Shown: positions 8,986 through 17,900 of the stretch, one piece after another | Numbering within the stretch: position 1 is the stretch's first letter | How the letters are laid out: the number at the start of each line of letters is the position of its first letter | Assembly: GCF_020099275.1 (NCBI RefSeq) | Contig: NZ_CP083646.1 | Location: forward strand, 620,001 to 684,000 | DNA length: 64,000 bases | Direction of reading: 5' to 3' | Source of the DNA: Corynebacterium falsenii | GTDB lineage: Bacteria; Actinomycetota; Actinomycetes; Mycobacteriales; Mycobacteriaceae | Position numbers and translations under genes: made by a program | Notes under the pieces: model-generated | Told to the model about the DNA's origin: nothing | Databases searched by the model: none | Seen by the model: only the letters and a program-made list of their open reading frames with translations

Positions 8986-11096
8986 TTCGTGCCGATGGTG
9001 CCGAAGTCGTCCTTCCACGCCACGACAGTGGCGGGGCGAGCCAGGGAGTTGCCGCCATCCGGCCAGTGAGACTTGGTGTTTTCCACGGTGGCTTCCTCGT
9101 CCTCGCCTGGGTGCTGAACGTTGACGATCACGCGCTTTTCGAACACCAGCGGGCCACAGGTCTCGGCGCCAGCGGGCACGGTGAGGAACTGCTTGGTCAT
9201 GCCGCGGGTGTCGCCCTCGAGGGACACGGCGAACAGGCCGTCGTTGGACTTCAGTGCGTTGCCGTCCGTGGCGACCCACAGGTTGCCGAAGGAGTCGAAG
9301 GTCACGTTGTCCGGGCAGCTGATCGGGGAAACCTTGGACTTGTCGAAGCCGCCGAAGTAGGTCTCGGCCTCGTTCGGGTCACCACACACGAGCAGCAGGT
9401 TCCACTTCATGTCCTCGCCGGTGTGGTTGTCCTCGATCTCGATGATCATGCCGTTCTTGTTCTCCTTGATCGGAGCGTACTCGGCGATGGGGGCATCATT
9501 CTTGCCGTCGCGGTTGGCGCCACGGTACTTGTTGTTGGTCAGCGCAGCGTAGACGTTGCCGGTCACGGGGTGCGGCTCAACGTCCTCGGGGCGGTCCATC
9601 TTGGTGGCCTTGACCTTGTCGCCAGCCTCGCGGGTGTACACGGCGACCTCTTCGGCGCTCATGCCGTCCACGTGGGACTCAGCGGAGCCGTCCTCCTTGA
9701 CGGTCAGCAGCTTGATCCACTTGCCGGTGCCGTCGTACTTGCCGTCCTTCGGCAGCTTGCCGGACTCGGAAAAGTCGGGGGAGTTGCCCTCGAAGTTGGC
9801 CACGTACAGGGTGCCCTCGTCGAGGATCTTCATGTTCTCGCGGCGGTCCTCCGGGGAGTTGCCGCTGCGGACCTTGCGGGAGGAGACGAACTTGTAGAGG
9901 TACTCGAAGCGGGAGTCGTCGCCGGAGTAGGCCACTGCGGTGCCGTCGTTGGTCACGAAGATGTTGGCACCCTCGTGCTTGAAGCGGCCCATGGCGGTGT
10001 GCTTGACCGGGCGGGATTCCGGATCCCACGGGTCGATCTCCACCACGTAGTTGAAGCGGTTGGGCTCGTTTTCCACCTTGGTCACGTCGAAGCGATCGTA
10101 GAAGCGCTCCCAGTGGCGAGGAGTCTCGGCATCCTCGATGCCGTAGCGCTTGAGGTGCTTGCGAACCTCTTCGTTCTTGACCTTCTCGCCGCCGGCGAAG
10201 TACTGGTCCACGTTCTCCTCGCCGGAGAGCACGGTGCCCCACGGGGTCACGCCGCCGGAGCAGTTGTTCAGGGTGCCCAGAACGGTCTTGCCTTCGGGGT
10301 CGTCCTGCGTCTTGACCAGGTCGGTGCCGGCGGCGGGGCCGCGGAGCTCGAACTTGGTGCTGCTGTCGATGCGGCGGTTGTACTTGCCCATGACGGGCTT
10401 GAGCTTGCCGTCCTTGTCGTTGCCCTCGACCTCAACCACGGTCATGCCGTGGCTGGCCATCTCGATGTCCACCTGCTCCTTGGTGGGGTTGTTGGCATCG
10501 TAGCCCGGGAACATCTGCTGCGGGGTGGTGTACTCGTGGTTGCACACCAGCAGGTAGCGGTTGTTTTCACCCTCGATGGGCAGCAGGCCGGCGAAGTCGT
10601 TGTTGAAGCCGTACTGCTTCGCTGCGGACTCGGGGGTCTGCTTGTTGATGTCGAACTCAGGCGCGCCCTCGATGACGGGATCGCCCCAGCGGATGACGAC
10701 CTCGGACTTGTAGCCCTTGGGTACAATAACCTTGTCCTCGGTGTTGGGTGCAACCATGTCGAACTGCAGGCCCTTCGGCGGCTGTACGTCTGCAGCAGCC
10801 GAGGAGGAAGCGGAACCGGATGCGGAGGAGGAGCTGGAGCCGCTGCCGCCGTTGTTGGAATCGCTGCAGGCCGCCAGGAAGGAAGCGCCACCGACGGTGA
10901 CAACTGCGGCGCCACCGGCGCGCAGCGCGGTACGGCGGGAGAAGGTTGCCTTCACGATGTCGCCGAAGTAGCTGTTGTCGGAGGTGTTGGGGACGGGCTT
11001 CGAGCAGGCGTCGCCACACTTGTATACGCAGGTGCGGTGCGAACGGCTGGAGGTGAAGTCCATCTTGTCAAGCAGGTTTTTACCCAGAAGGCCCAT
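8982..11096 (-). CDS. phoX: PhoX-family alkaline phosphatase (DUF839), Tat-exported lipoprotein
   Basis: A 704-residue protein of the PhoX/DUF839 family, calcium- and iron-dependent phosphatases that release phosphate from organic monoesters outside the membrane. An unusual ~50-residue N-terminal extension carries three cysteines (TCVYKCGDAC) and is followed by a twin-arginine motif SRRTALR (~53-59), a hydrophobic stretch and a lipobox LAAC with Cys77. The protein is therefore likely a Tat-exported lipoprotein or cleaved exoenzyme. A Ser/Gly linker precedes the beta-propeller domain. Actinobacterial homologues share the cysteine-containing extension, which supports the ATG at 11096. Phosphate-responsive control is likely but no clean box was identified. 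Confidence 0.88.
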   Translation of the reverse strand: MGLLGKNLLDKMDFTSSRSHRTCVYKCGDACSKPVPNTSDNSYFGDIVKATFSRRTALRAGGAAVVTVGGASFLAACSDSNNGGSGSSSSSASGSASSSAAADVQPPKGLQFDMVAPNTEDKVIVPKGYKSEVVIRWGDPVIEGAPEFDINKQTPESAAKQYGFNNDFAGLLPIEGENNRYLLVCNHEYTTPQQMFPGYDANNPTKEQVDIEMASHGMTVVEVEGNDKDGKLKPVMGKYNRRIDSSTKFELRGPAAGTDLVKTQDDPEGKTVLGTLNNCSGGVTPWGTVLSGEENVDQYFAGGEKVKNEEVRKHLKRYGIEDAETPRHWERFYDRFDVTKVENEPNRFNYVVEIDPWDPESRPVKHTAMGRFKHEGANIFVTNDGTAVAYSGDDSRFEYLYKFVSSRKVRSGNSPEDRRENMKILDEGTLYVANFEGNSPDFSESGKLPKDGKYDGTGKWIKLLTVKEDGSAESHVDGMSAEEVAVYTREAGDKVKATKMDRPEDVEPHPVTGNVYAALTNNKYRGANRDGKNDAPIAEYAPIKENKNGMIIEIEDNHTGEDMKWNLLLVCGDPNEAETYFGGFDKSKVSPISCPDNVTFDSFGNLWVATDGNALKSNDGLFAVSLEGDTRGMTKQFLTVPAGAETCGPLVFEKRVIVNVQHPGEDEEATVENTKSHWPDGGNSLARPATVVAWKDDFGTIGTN

Positions 11097-11231
11097 AGTC
11101 AGTGGTTCCCATCGTTGAAACGTTAGTTGTGAACGGGAGAGAGGTTATGGGCCTCAATTGACATCGTGATGGACTGAAGGTGTACGAACGGTTAACTCCG
11201 CCGAAATTGTTAGAAATCCTTAGGCAGCGTT

Positions 11232-11654
11232 TTAGGCCTTTCGCGACCGCAGCCGCAGAATCCCTCGCCACCCCAGCAGCAGGATCGCAGACATGATCGT
11301 GGCGACCAGCATGAACGACCAGTGCGGCACCTGACCGTGGCGCAGCCCCCACACCAGCAGCCCCACCACGACGGCGAAGATCCACACCACTACACCAGAC
11401 GCCATATCGTGCCCACTACCCCCATTGCGCAGCTGCGGCAGCACCCCGAACCACAGCAGCGCCCACGCCAGCGCCACGCCGAGCAGGAACGGCCAGGTGG
11501 TATCCAGCCACCCGACGAAGCTCAGCGGCATCTCCGGCGTATTGTGCGCGATCCTCGCCAGCAGCGCGAACACCGCAATGGCGATCACATCGGCGACAAG
11601 CGCCGACACGGGGCTTCGATGAGTCGAGCTTCGGTGCGTCCTCGTTGCGTTCAT
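11232..11654 (-). CDS. DUF3054 family membrane protein
   Basis: A 140-residue protein with four hydrophobic segments after a basic Thr/Arg/Ser-rich N-terminus. The pattern VADVIAIAVFALLARIAH at the start and a PHWSFMLVAT segment near the end match DUF3054, a small actinobacterial membrane family of unknown function. The frame extends up to 11726, but ATG 11654 (MNATRTHRSS) is preferred because the extra 24 residues are Arg-rich and lack a ribosome site. It is monocistronic between phoX and the YbhN gene. Confidence 0.75.
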   Translation of the reverse strand: MNATRTHRSSTHRSPVSALVADVIAIAVFALLARIAHNTPEMPLSFVGWLDTTWPFLLGVALAWALLWFGVLPQLRNGGSGHDMASGVVVWIFAVVVGLLVWGLRHGQVPHWSFMLVATIMSAILLLGWRGILRLRSRKA

Positions 11655-11699
11655 ACCTGTCAGTCTAAGCCCTCTCAACTTTCGCCGGTTATCCATATC

Positions 11700-11709
11700 C
11701 GACGCCACA
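11700..11709 (-). repeat. Dispersed TGTGGCGTCG element
   Basis: One of four copies with T in the first position (the rest begin GG). It lies on the minus strand in the gap between the YbhN and DUF3054 genes, upstream of the DUF3054 start. Confidence 0.7.
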
Positions 11710-11781
11710 ACCTTTCCTCTCCACACCCTCCCCGAGGTATGGCACGCCAGCCCCGGTTCGGGGCTCTAGGTTGGGGCAGTG

Positions 11782-12828
11782 CTACGCAGAGGCGGAGTCT
11801 TGCGCGATTCCGGCCGGTTCGGTCTCCTCGGCAGCGCGGGGGTTAGCCAGCTTGGTGACGAAGAAGACGATCCAGCCCACCAACGCCAGCCCGATGAAGC
11901 TAAGCATGCGGAACACGATCACCGAGGCGAAGGCCTGCACGGAGGTCATGGCGCCAAAGCCTACCAGGGTACTCGTCAGCGCGAGATCGACCGGACCCAA
12001 GCCACCGGGCGTGACCTGCGCCTGGCCAGCCAGCTTGGCGGTGAGGAAGCTCAAGATGACACCGGCGACCGGCGGTTGCGCGCCGATGGCGAAGATGCAG
12101 GCCATGAGGCACAGGATCTCGAAGATCCAGTTCAGCAAGGACGCGGTAATCGCGGCGCTCAGGCGCGGCAGCGGCAGCTTCACGGCGGACAATTGCTGAC
12201 CCAAACCGAGGATCGCTTCGGTGAAGCGATCCTCCGGCTTGCGCTGCCAGCGGTTGAAGCGCCGAACCTGGCGAAGCAGCCAGTTCTCGACCTGCCGCGG
12301 GTGGGTGGCCACCCAGTTCGTGGCGATAGCCAAGGCGATGACGCCCACCACGGACAGCGCCAGCGTCAGCGGCTTCACGGTAAGGCCAAGGAAGAAGATC
12401 GAACCGATCGCCAAGATGGCCATGCCACCGCTGGCCAGCACGCCAGACAGCACCATGTACCAGCTGGCGATGACTGGGGTGGCGCCCCACTTCATCTGCT
12501 CGCGGAAGATCATGGCGGCGGACAGGGCAGGGCCACCGGGGAAGGTCGCGGACCAGGCATTGGCGGCCAGCCCCAGCATGTTCGCGCTGAGGCGCTTGAC
12601 CTGCACCCCAGCGCTGCGCATGAGGATCACCATGACCTCGGCCTGCGCCACCATCGACAGGGCCAACGCGAGGACAGCTAGGCTGATCCACTTGTTGTTG
12701 GCGTGTTCCAGCTCCCGCCAGCCATCGCCGATGAAGTGCAAGTGCTCCCGGGCAATGACCCCAATCGCAACGATCAGGATCAGAGCCAGGGCAGCTCTCA
12801 CGGAGGGTTTCTTGAGAAAGGACATCAT
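11782..12828 (-). CDS. YbhN/UPF0104-type integral membrane protein
   Basis: A 348-residue protein with about eight membrane segments and the UPF0104/YbhN pattern (related to the lysyl-phosphatidylglycerol synthase membrane region). It includes GGPALSAAMIFREQMK near 115 and TPGGLGPVDLAL near 275. Its ATG overlaps the stop of the upstream mmpL gene by 4 nt (ATGA), implying coupled translation. The mycobacterial region around mmpL3 also holds a membrane gene of this size (Rv0204c). A role in lipid transport or flipping together with the exporter is an inference. Confidence 0.8.
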   Translation of the reverse strand: MMSFLKKPSVRAALALILIVAIGVIAREHLHFIGDGWRELEHANNKWISLAVLALALSMVAQAEVMVILMRSAGVQVKRLSANMLGLAANAWSATFPGGPALSAAMIFREQMKWGATPVIASWYMVLSGVLASGGMAILAIGSIFFLGLTVKPLTLALSVVGVIALAIATNWVATHPRQVENWLLRQVRRFNRWQRKPEDRFTEAILGLGQQLSAVKLPLPRLSAAITASLLNWIFEILCLMACIFAIGAQPPVAGVILSFLTAKLAGQAQVTPGGLGPVDLALTSTLVGFGAMTSVQAFASVIVFRMLSFIGLALVGWIVFFVTKLANPRAAEETEPAGIAQDSASA

Positions 12829-15287
12829 GAGTGGCGATCACCAGAATCATCGCGGCGATCGTTGACGCGCTTCATGAGCTCGCTAAACGGCAGCGTGCGT
12901 TCGTGGCGGGAAGGATCGATGAGTTCGCCGGACGCATCGGTCTCGCCAGCGCGGCCAGCACCGCTACCCATTGCGTGGTGGTTGTACTGATCGTGATGCT
13001 CTCTGCGATCCTTGCGGTCCCGGTGTTCCCGGTGCTCCATGGCTTCCGCGAGGTCGGCCACCCGCAGGCGGGAGCCCGTGGTTTCCGCTGCGGATTCGGG
13101 GCGAGCACCAGCACCGGCGCCCACTCCAGCGCCGACTGCAGCTGGCACTGCAGCGGAGTGCCCGTCGAGTTGCTCGTTGTGGCCCACCTTCTCAGACAAC
13201 TTCTGTACCCAGCGCGGAGCCCACCAGTTGTCGTCACGCAACAAGTGCATTACCGCAGGAACGAGGAACATGCGGATGACTGTGGCGTCGAGAATAAGGG
13301 CAATGACCATGCCGAACGCGATGTACTTCATCATCACAATCGACGAGAACCCGAACGCCCCACAGACCACAATCATGATCAACGCCGCAGCGGTGATGAT
13401 GCTGCCCGTCGTGGCGGTGCCGAAGCGGATCGCCTGATCCGTCGACGCGCCGCGCGCCCGCGCCTCCACCATGCGGGAGACGAGGAAGACCTCGTAGTCC
13501 GTCGACAGGCCGAAGAGGATCGCGATGATGAGCACCAGCACGGGGCTCATCAGCGGACCCGGGGTGAAGTTGAACAGATCCGCGCCCATGCCGTCCACGA
13601 AAATGAGCGTGAGCATGCCCAACGTGGCGCCGATGCCCAAGATGTTCATGATCACCGCCTTGGCCGGGATGATCAGCGAGCCGAAGATCATCGCCATGAG
13701 CACAAAGCTGACCACCGCGATGTAGAGCAACATCCACGGCAGCTTGTGGAACAGCGCCTCGATGGACTCGACCTCCAGCGCCGGGGTGCCCGCCACGAGG
13801 ACAGTCGCGCCGGGTACGTCCAGATTCTCGAGCTCGCGGACGATCCGGCCGTTATCCTCACGATTGACGATGCCGGTGGACAGTACCGTGACATTGTCCT
13901 TGGTGGGACGGGTGACCTGGAACGGTCCGGTGAGGCCCTCGATCTGGTAGGTCTTCTGGTAGACGGCAGCGATGGCCTGGTTATCGCCCTCGATGACCAG
14001 CTTGATGGGGTCGGTACGGAACTTCGGGAACTCCTCGTTGAAGTGCTCCTGCGCAATGCGGGTCTGGTTAGTCGGCGGCAGGTACGTCTCGTTGATGCCA
14101 CCCAGCTTGATCCCGGCAATCGGCACGGTCAGGGCCAGCAAGCCAGCGACCACGAGGAACGTGAGCTTCTTCGAGTGACGCATCGCGAAGGCGGGGATCT
14201 TGCCCCACATGCCGCTCACCACCTCCGCGCGCTTGCGCGGGCGGCGGCGGATGGCGAACTTATCGATGTTCTTGCCTAGCAGGGCGAAGATGCTCGGCAG
14301 CACCGCAACGGACAGCAGCGCGGCCAAGCCCACGGCGGACATTGCGCCGAACGCCACGGACTTCAGGAACGCCTGCGGGAAGATCAACAGGCCGGACAGT
14401 GCCACGGCCACCATCGCTGCGGAAAACAGCACGGTCTTACCTGCCGTGGCCGTGGTGTTGCGCACGGCCGTGCGCACGTCGTTGCCTTCCTCCAGCTCCT
14501 CGCGGAAGCGAGACACCATGAACAGGCCGTAGTCGATGGCCAGGCCCAGGCCCAGCAGCGTGACCACGGACTGGGCGAACACGTTGATCTGCGTGAACTG
14601 CGCCAGGATGGACAGCACACCCATGGATCCCAGGATGGACAGCGCGCCCACCAGCAGCGGGATCAGCGCAGCGACCACGCCGCCGAAGACGAACAACAGC
14701 AAAATACCCACCGCGGGCAGGGCGAAGATCTCCGCGCGGTGAATATCCCCGGCCATGCCATCATCGAGGGCATCGGAGATCGCGGTGGCACCGGCGATCT
14801 CCACGGTCACACCGGGGGCCTGGATGGACTCCAGTTCGCTCTTGATCTTGCGGAAGTTGATGAGCACATCGTCTTCCACGCCTTGGAGGGACACAATGGC
14901 GAAGGCCGCTGTGCCGTCCTCATTGGCCAGCACGGCCGGGCCACCGTTGAAGTAGCTGGTAATGCTCGCGACCGCATCGGGATGGTTCGCCTTGAGCGCA
15001 TCGAGCTGGGCGCCGATATCCTGCTTCACCGCAGGGGACGTGGCCGATCCCGGCTGGTCGCCGTTGACCAGCACGATGACGTCTCCGTTGGCATCGCGGC
15101 CGAACTCCTCCTGCTCCAGCTGCGCAGCGCGGGTGGACTGCGAGTTGGGATCGTCCCAACCCTCCTGGCTCATGCGGTCGCCCAGTTGCAGCCCAAAAAT
15201 GGCATAGAGAGCCACCACGGCAGAGATGATCACCAGGGGGATCAATCGGCGGAACCGGTATGCGGTATCGCCCCAACTCATGAACAC
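12825..15287 (-). CDS. cmpL1: MmpL3/CmpL1-type RND transporter (trehalose monomycolate exporter)
   Basis: An 820-residue MMPL-family protein: one N-terminal helix, a periplasmic loop (~45-170), a five-helix block, a second helix and loop (~380-530), another five-helix block, and a cytoplasmic tail. Helix 4 has GLGLAIDYGLF, where the Asp-Tyr pair is the proton relay in this family; the matching helix in the second half has LFGLSTDYEVFL. The tail (~690-820) is rich in Ala and Gly, then His, Arg, Asp and Glu. GTG 15287 is chosen because AAGGAGGA lies just upstream; the frame opens earlier at 15344. Neighbours (NYN protein, trmB, Rv0209/Rv0210-like genes, pckG) match the mmpL3 locus of mycobacteria, supporting trehalose monomycolate export. 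Confidence 0.9.
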   Translation of the reverse strand: MFMSWGDTAYRFRRLIPLVIISAVVALYAIFGLQLGDRMSQEGWDDPNSQSTRAAQLEQEEFGRDANGDVIVLVNGDQPGSATSPAVKQDIGAQLDALKANHPDAVASITSYFNGGPAVLANEDGTAAFAIVSLQGVEDDVLINFRKIKSELESIQAPGVTVEIAGATAISDALDDGMAGDIHRAEIFALPAVGILLLFVFGGVVAALIPLLVGALSILGSMGVLSILAQFTQINVFAQSVVTLLGLGLAIDYGLFMVSRFREELEEGNDVRTAVRNTTATAGKTVLFSAAMVAVALSGLLIFPQAFLKSVAFGAMSAVGLAALLSVAVLPSIFALLGKNIDKFAIRRRPRKRAEVVSGMWGKIPAFAMRHSKKLTFLVVAGLLALTVPIAGIKLGGINETYLPPTNQTRIAQEHFNEEFPKFRTDPIKLVIEGDNQAIAAVYQKTYQIEGLTGPFQVTRPTKDNVTVLSTGIVNREDNGRIVRELENLDVPGATVLVAGTPALEVESIEALFHKLPWMLLYIAVVSFVLMAMIFGSLIIPAKAVIMNILGIGATLGMLTLIFVDGMGADLFNFTPGPLMSPVLVLIIAILFGLSTDYEVFLVSRMVEARARGASTDQAIRFGTATTGSIITAAALIMIVVCGAFGFSSIVMMKYIAFGMVIALILDATVIRMFLVPAVMHLLRDDNWWAPRWVQKLSEKVGHNEQLDGHSAAVPAAVGAGVGAGAGARPESAAETTGSRLRVADLAEAMEHREHRDRKDRREHHDQYNHHAMGSGAGRAGETDASGELIDPSRHERTLPFSELMKRVNDRRDDSGDRHS
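13281..13290 (+). repeat. Dispersed TGTGGCGTCG element inside mmpL
   Basis: The core is followed by AGAATAAGG. It lies antisense within the mmpL coding region near the last membrane block. Confidence 0.6.
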
Positions 15288-15380
15288 TGTGGGGTCCTCC
15301 TTCGGGTCAGACTGGGCTGGGCGGTCGTGTGATGTGGCGACCACCCGGGTGCGCGGTGTGGTGCCACCACGCTGGTGGGG

Positions 15381-15410
15381 TGCGGACTAATGCGGACTAG
15401 TGCGGACTAA
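15381..15410. repeat. Three 10-bp tandem units, TGCGGACTAR
   Basis: TGCGGACTAA, TGCGGACTAG and TGCGGACTAA stand head to tail in the gap between the NYN gene and mmpL. They differ from the 8946-8985 units at only two positions. Confidence 0.9.
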
Positions 15411-15417
15411 TCCACGA

Positions 15418-16050
15418 TTAATCCAACAAAGCGGAAAGCGGCCGGAAGGGCTGCAGCCACGCGCCCTCGTCCGGGAGGGAGTCCAGGTTGACGCGCGGCA
15501 AGGGTTCGCGGAACACCCCAGGGATGTCCTCTAAGTCTATGAACTCCAGCAGCGGTGATCCGACAGCCCACGTGGCGTGTTCCTGGAAACCCAGCACAAA
15601 CACGGGGATCTCATCCGCCAGCTCTTCCAACAGATCCTTGAAATTCTGCCCGTCAGCGCTGGCCACCACAAGTCCATCGAGCATTCCTTGTTCGCGACGC
15701 AGCCGAATATGCGCCAGCATATTCGGGTCCACATCCGAATCCTCGTCGACTTTTGGCTTGGCGAACACGGCGAAACCAACGTTGCGCAGTGCCTCCACCC
15801 ACGGGCGCACAACATCGGCGCTACCAGGGGCGATGTTGGTGAACACCGTGGCTTCCGGCTCCACTGCCTCGCCAAAGGTGTTCTCTAATTCCTTGGAGTG
15901 ATCCAGCAGCCAGCGGCCCACCGCATCGAAGCGAGGGCGATGCGCTGCGTTGGGGCGTCCGCCGAGGATGGACCCCAGCCCCATGTCGATGTTCGGCGCG
16001 TCCCATACCAGCAGCAGCCGGGGCGTGGTGGGCTCGTCGTAATCAAGCAT
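15418..16050 (-). CDS. NYN domain protein (Rv0207c-like)
   Basis: A 210-residue protein with a NYN/PIN-like nuclease fold. The first acidic motif is [12 protein letters not shown] near residues 14-25, followed by conserved acidic positions around [10 protein letters not shown] (~100) and the pattern [12 protein letters not shown] (~125). PIN-like domains usually cut RNA with a metal ion. Its ATG overlaps the end of trmB by 8 nt, so it is co-translated with a tRNA methyltransferase. The same pair lies next to mmpL3 in mycobacteria. An RNA-processing role fits but is not proven, and the link to mycolate export may be only positional. Confidence 0.82.
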   Translation of the reverse strand: MLDYDEPTTPRLLLVWDAPNIDMGLGSILGGRPNAAHRPRFDAVGRWLLDHSKELENTFGEAVEPEATVFTNIAPGSADVVRPWVEALRNVGFAVFAKPKVDEDSDVDPNMLAHIRLRREQGMLDGLVVASADGQNFKDLLEELADEIPVFVLGFQEHATWAVGSPLLEFIDLEDIPGVFREPLPRVNLDSLPDEGAWLQPFRPLSALLD

Positions 16051-16882
16051 GTTCTTCTCCCTCTGCTTCTGCGGCGCCCGCTTTCTTCCGCCACAGGTAC
16101 TCCTTAATCACGTGGTCTTTATCCAGACCCTTGCCCTCGAACTTCGTGATCACCTGCCGGTCCGTAAGCACCGGAATGTCCTTCATCCCCTCGGCATCGG
16201 GCCAGCCCAGGTACTCCAGCTGCTCCTCTACCTCCACGCGCTCGTCGATCCACTCGGCGTAATCCGCATGGTCCGTCGCCACGTGCAGAATCCCGCCGGG
16301 CTTCAACCGCGAGGCAATAAGGTGCAACGTGCCCGATTGAATAATGCGGCGCTTGTGGTGACGCGCCTTCGGCCACGGATCCGGGAAGAAAATCCGCACC
16401 CCAGCCAGCGACTCCGGCGCGAACATGCGCTGCAGCACCTCCACGCCGTCACCGCGGACCATGCGCACGTTGTCGATATCGCCGCGCACCACGGACCCCA
16501 GCAGCTTCGCCAGACCCGGGCGGTACAGTTCCACCGCCACGATGTTCGTCTCCGCTTCCAGCGGCGCCATCGCCGCCGTGGAGGTACCTGTGCCGGACCC
16601 GATCTCGACGATCGTTTCGGCGTCGCGACCAAACCAATCCTGCAGGTCAATGACGTTGTCAGAGAGCACAGTGCCCAGCCGCGGCCAGTGCTGCTCCCAC
16701 AGTGCTTCCTGGTTGTCGGTCAGGGTGCCGCGGCGGAAGCTGAAGTTGCCCAGTCGCGGATAGTCGCGTCCATCGTTAAAATCGGTTTGCAGTGGCCGGC
16801 CCTGGGGTAGGGAACCGGTTGAACGAGCATCATTATCTGTCTTATCGGGACTCTTATCAGAATTATTCATCCCGTTCATTGT
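16043..16882 (-). CDS. trmB: tRNA (guanine-N7)-methyltransferase
   Basis: A 279-residue Class I SAM-dependent methyltransferase that makes m7G46 in the tRNA variable loop. The SAM loop [15 protein letters not shown] lies near residue 90, and the TrmB signature [17 protein letters not shown] near 170 includes the catalytic Asp and tRNA-binding basic residues. The frame continues upstream to 17143, but that part is the shadow of the divergent gene. ATG 16882 (or ATG 16873) gives the normal N-terminus, although the ribosome site is weak. The first ~30 residues are polar and variable. Confidence 0.9.
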   Translation of the reverse strand, partial: TMNGMNNSDKSPDKTDNDARSTGSLPQGRPLQTDFNDGRDYPRLGNFSFRRGTLTDNQEALWEQHWPRLGTVLSDNVIDLQDWFGRDAETIVEIGSGTGTSTAAMAPLEAETNIVAVELYRPGLAKLLGSVVRGDIDNVRMVRGDGVEVLQRMFAPESLAGVRIFFPDPWPKARHHKRRIIQSGTLHLIASRLKPGGILHVATDHADYAEWIDERVEVEEQLEYLGWPDAEGMKDIPVLTDRQVITKFEGKGLDKDHVIKEYLWRKKAGAAEAEGEEHA

Positions 16883-16913
16883 GGCAGATGTACGGGGGAA
16901 AGTGGGGGAAGCT

Positions 16914-17900
16914 GTGACCAAGACGGTCTCAATTATCGGCCCGGATAGCGCACGGGTGACTGCGTGCGCGGAGAAGCTGCGGGAGCTCGTGCGCCCCGGC
17001 ACTACGGTCATCGTGGGCGCGGGTCCGGAGGCGCGGCCGGATGTTGTCGTGGCGGTCGTGGGCGATCCCACGGCCGAGGATGTGGATATCGCGCAGGCGG
17101 TCTCTGAGTCCGTGGGGTTTGTTGTTCTTATTGTCGACGCCACACCCCGGCCCTGGCCCCACTATCCCGGGTGGCACTCGGTGGAATCCGTTGAGGATGC
17201 GGCCACGCTGGTGAACCGCGCGTGTGTGGATCTGACTGCCTGGGCCGGCGATGCCCAACGGGCGGACGCCGAGCGGCTCGAACGGGTGCGCATGGCGATC
17301 CGACTGGCCTCGCACCGGATTTCCGCGGAGCTGCTGGGGGAGGTGTTAGGGGAGTCACCGGGCGAGCAGGCGAAGGCGCGCGACCGGAAGGGCGGTGCGG
17401 GCTCGGGCGCTGGCGTGAGCGAGTCCGAGGCCGAGCAGCTCCACCACCGCTTCGTGCAACGGCTGCGCGTCGCGGTGGCGGAGCAGGGCGTGTGTTTTCC
17501 GCGCGTGGACACGGGGAGCGCAGCTTTGTCCGCCGCACCTCACTCACCTACCGCCCCGCATTCATCCCCGCGACCCACGCGCGAACGCATCTCTGGCTGG
17601 GCCCTCGCCGCCGCCGGTGGCCTGGCCGGCGCGGCGGGGGTGGGAGCACTGACGTACCGCATCACCGGCAGCGCCTTCGCGGCCATCGTGGCGGCGCTGC
17701 TCGTGTGGTGCGCGCTGGTCGGGGTGCGGCTGTGGCTGGTCCGGTCGCGACACCGCGCAGCCCAGCGGCGTGCCAACGCCCAACGCCTCCGCGAGGTGTG
17801 GATCGCGCTCGTCGCGGACGTCATCTCCCGCCTCCACATCCCCCGCATCGCCGACACCATCCCGACCCTCCCGAGAGGACTGAACACCCATGCCCGTTGA
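16914..17900 (+). CDS. Conserved actinobacterial membrane protein (Rv0209-like position)
   Basis: A 328-residue protein without an assigned family. The N-terminal ~110 residues look like a Rossmann or P-loop-like fold (alternating strands, [18 protein letters not shown], then [10 protein letters not shown] and [12 protein letters not shown]), but no complete Walker A motif is visible. A polar middle is followed by two membrane helices (~225-275, [17 protein letters not shown]) and a basic C-terminus. GTG starts at 16881, 16902 and 16914 are all in frame. 16914 has the best upstream GGGGGAA and avoids overlap with trmB. The position between trmB and the pck-side gene matches Rv0209. The next gene overlaps by 11 nt. 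Confidence 0.7.
   Translation: MTKTVSIIGPDSARVTACAEKLRELVRPGTTVIVGAGPEARPDVVVAVVGDPTAEDVDIAQAVSESVGFVVLIVDATPRPWPHYPGWHSVESVEDAATLVNRACVDLTAWAGDAQRADAERLERVRMAIRLASHRISAELLGEVLGESPGEQAKARDRKGGAGSGAGVSESEAEQLHHRFVQRLRVAVAEQGVCFPRVDTGSAALSAAPHSPTAPHSSPRPTRERISGWALAAAGGLAGAAGVGALTYRITGSAFAAIVAALLVWCALVGVRLWLVRSRHRAAQRRANAQRLREVWIALVADVISRLHIPRIADTIPTLPRGLNTHAR
17135..17144 (-). repeat. Dispersed TGTGGCGTCG element
   Basis: Minus-strand copy inside the Rv0209-like gene; the core is followed by ACAATAAGAAC. In the host protein it encodes the variable stretch VDATP. Confidence 0.6.

Noticed and set aside
9066-11126. 686-codon plus-strand frame opposite phoX
   Set aside because: Same shadow effect; the minus-strand frame has the Tat signal and PhoX pattern.
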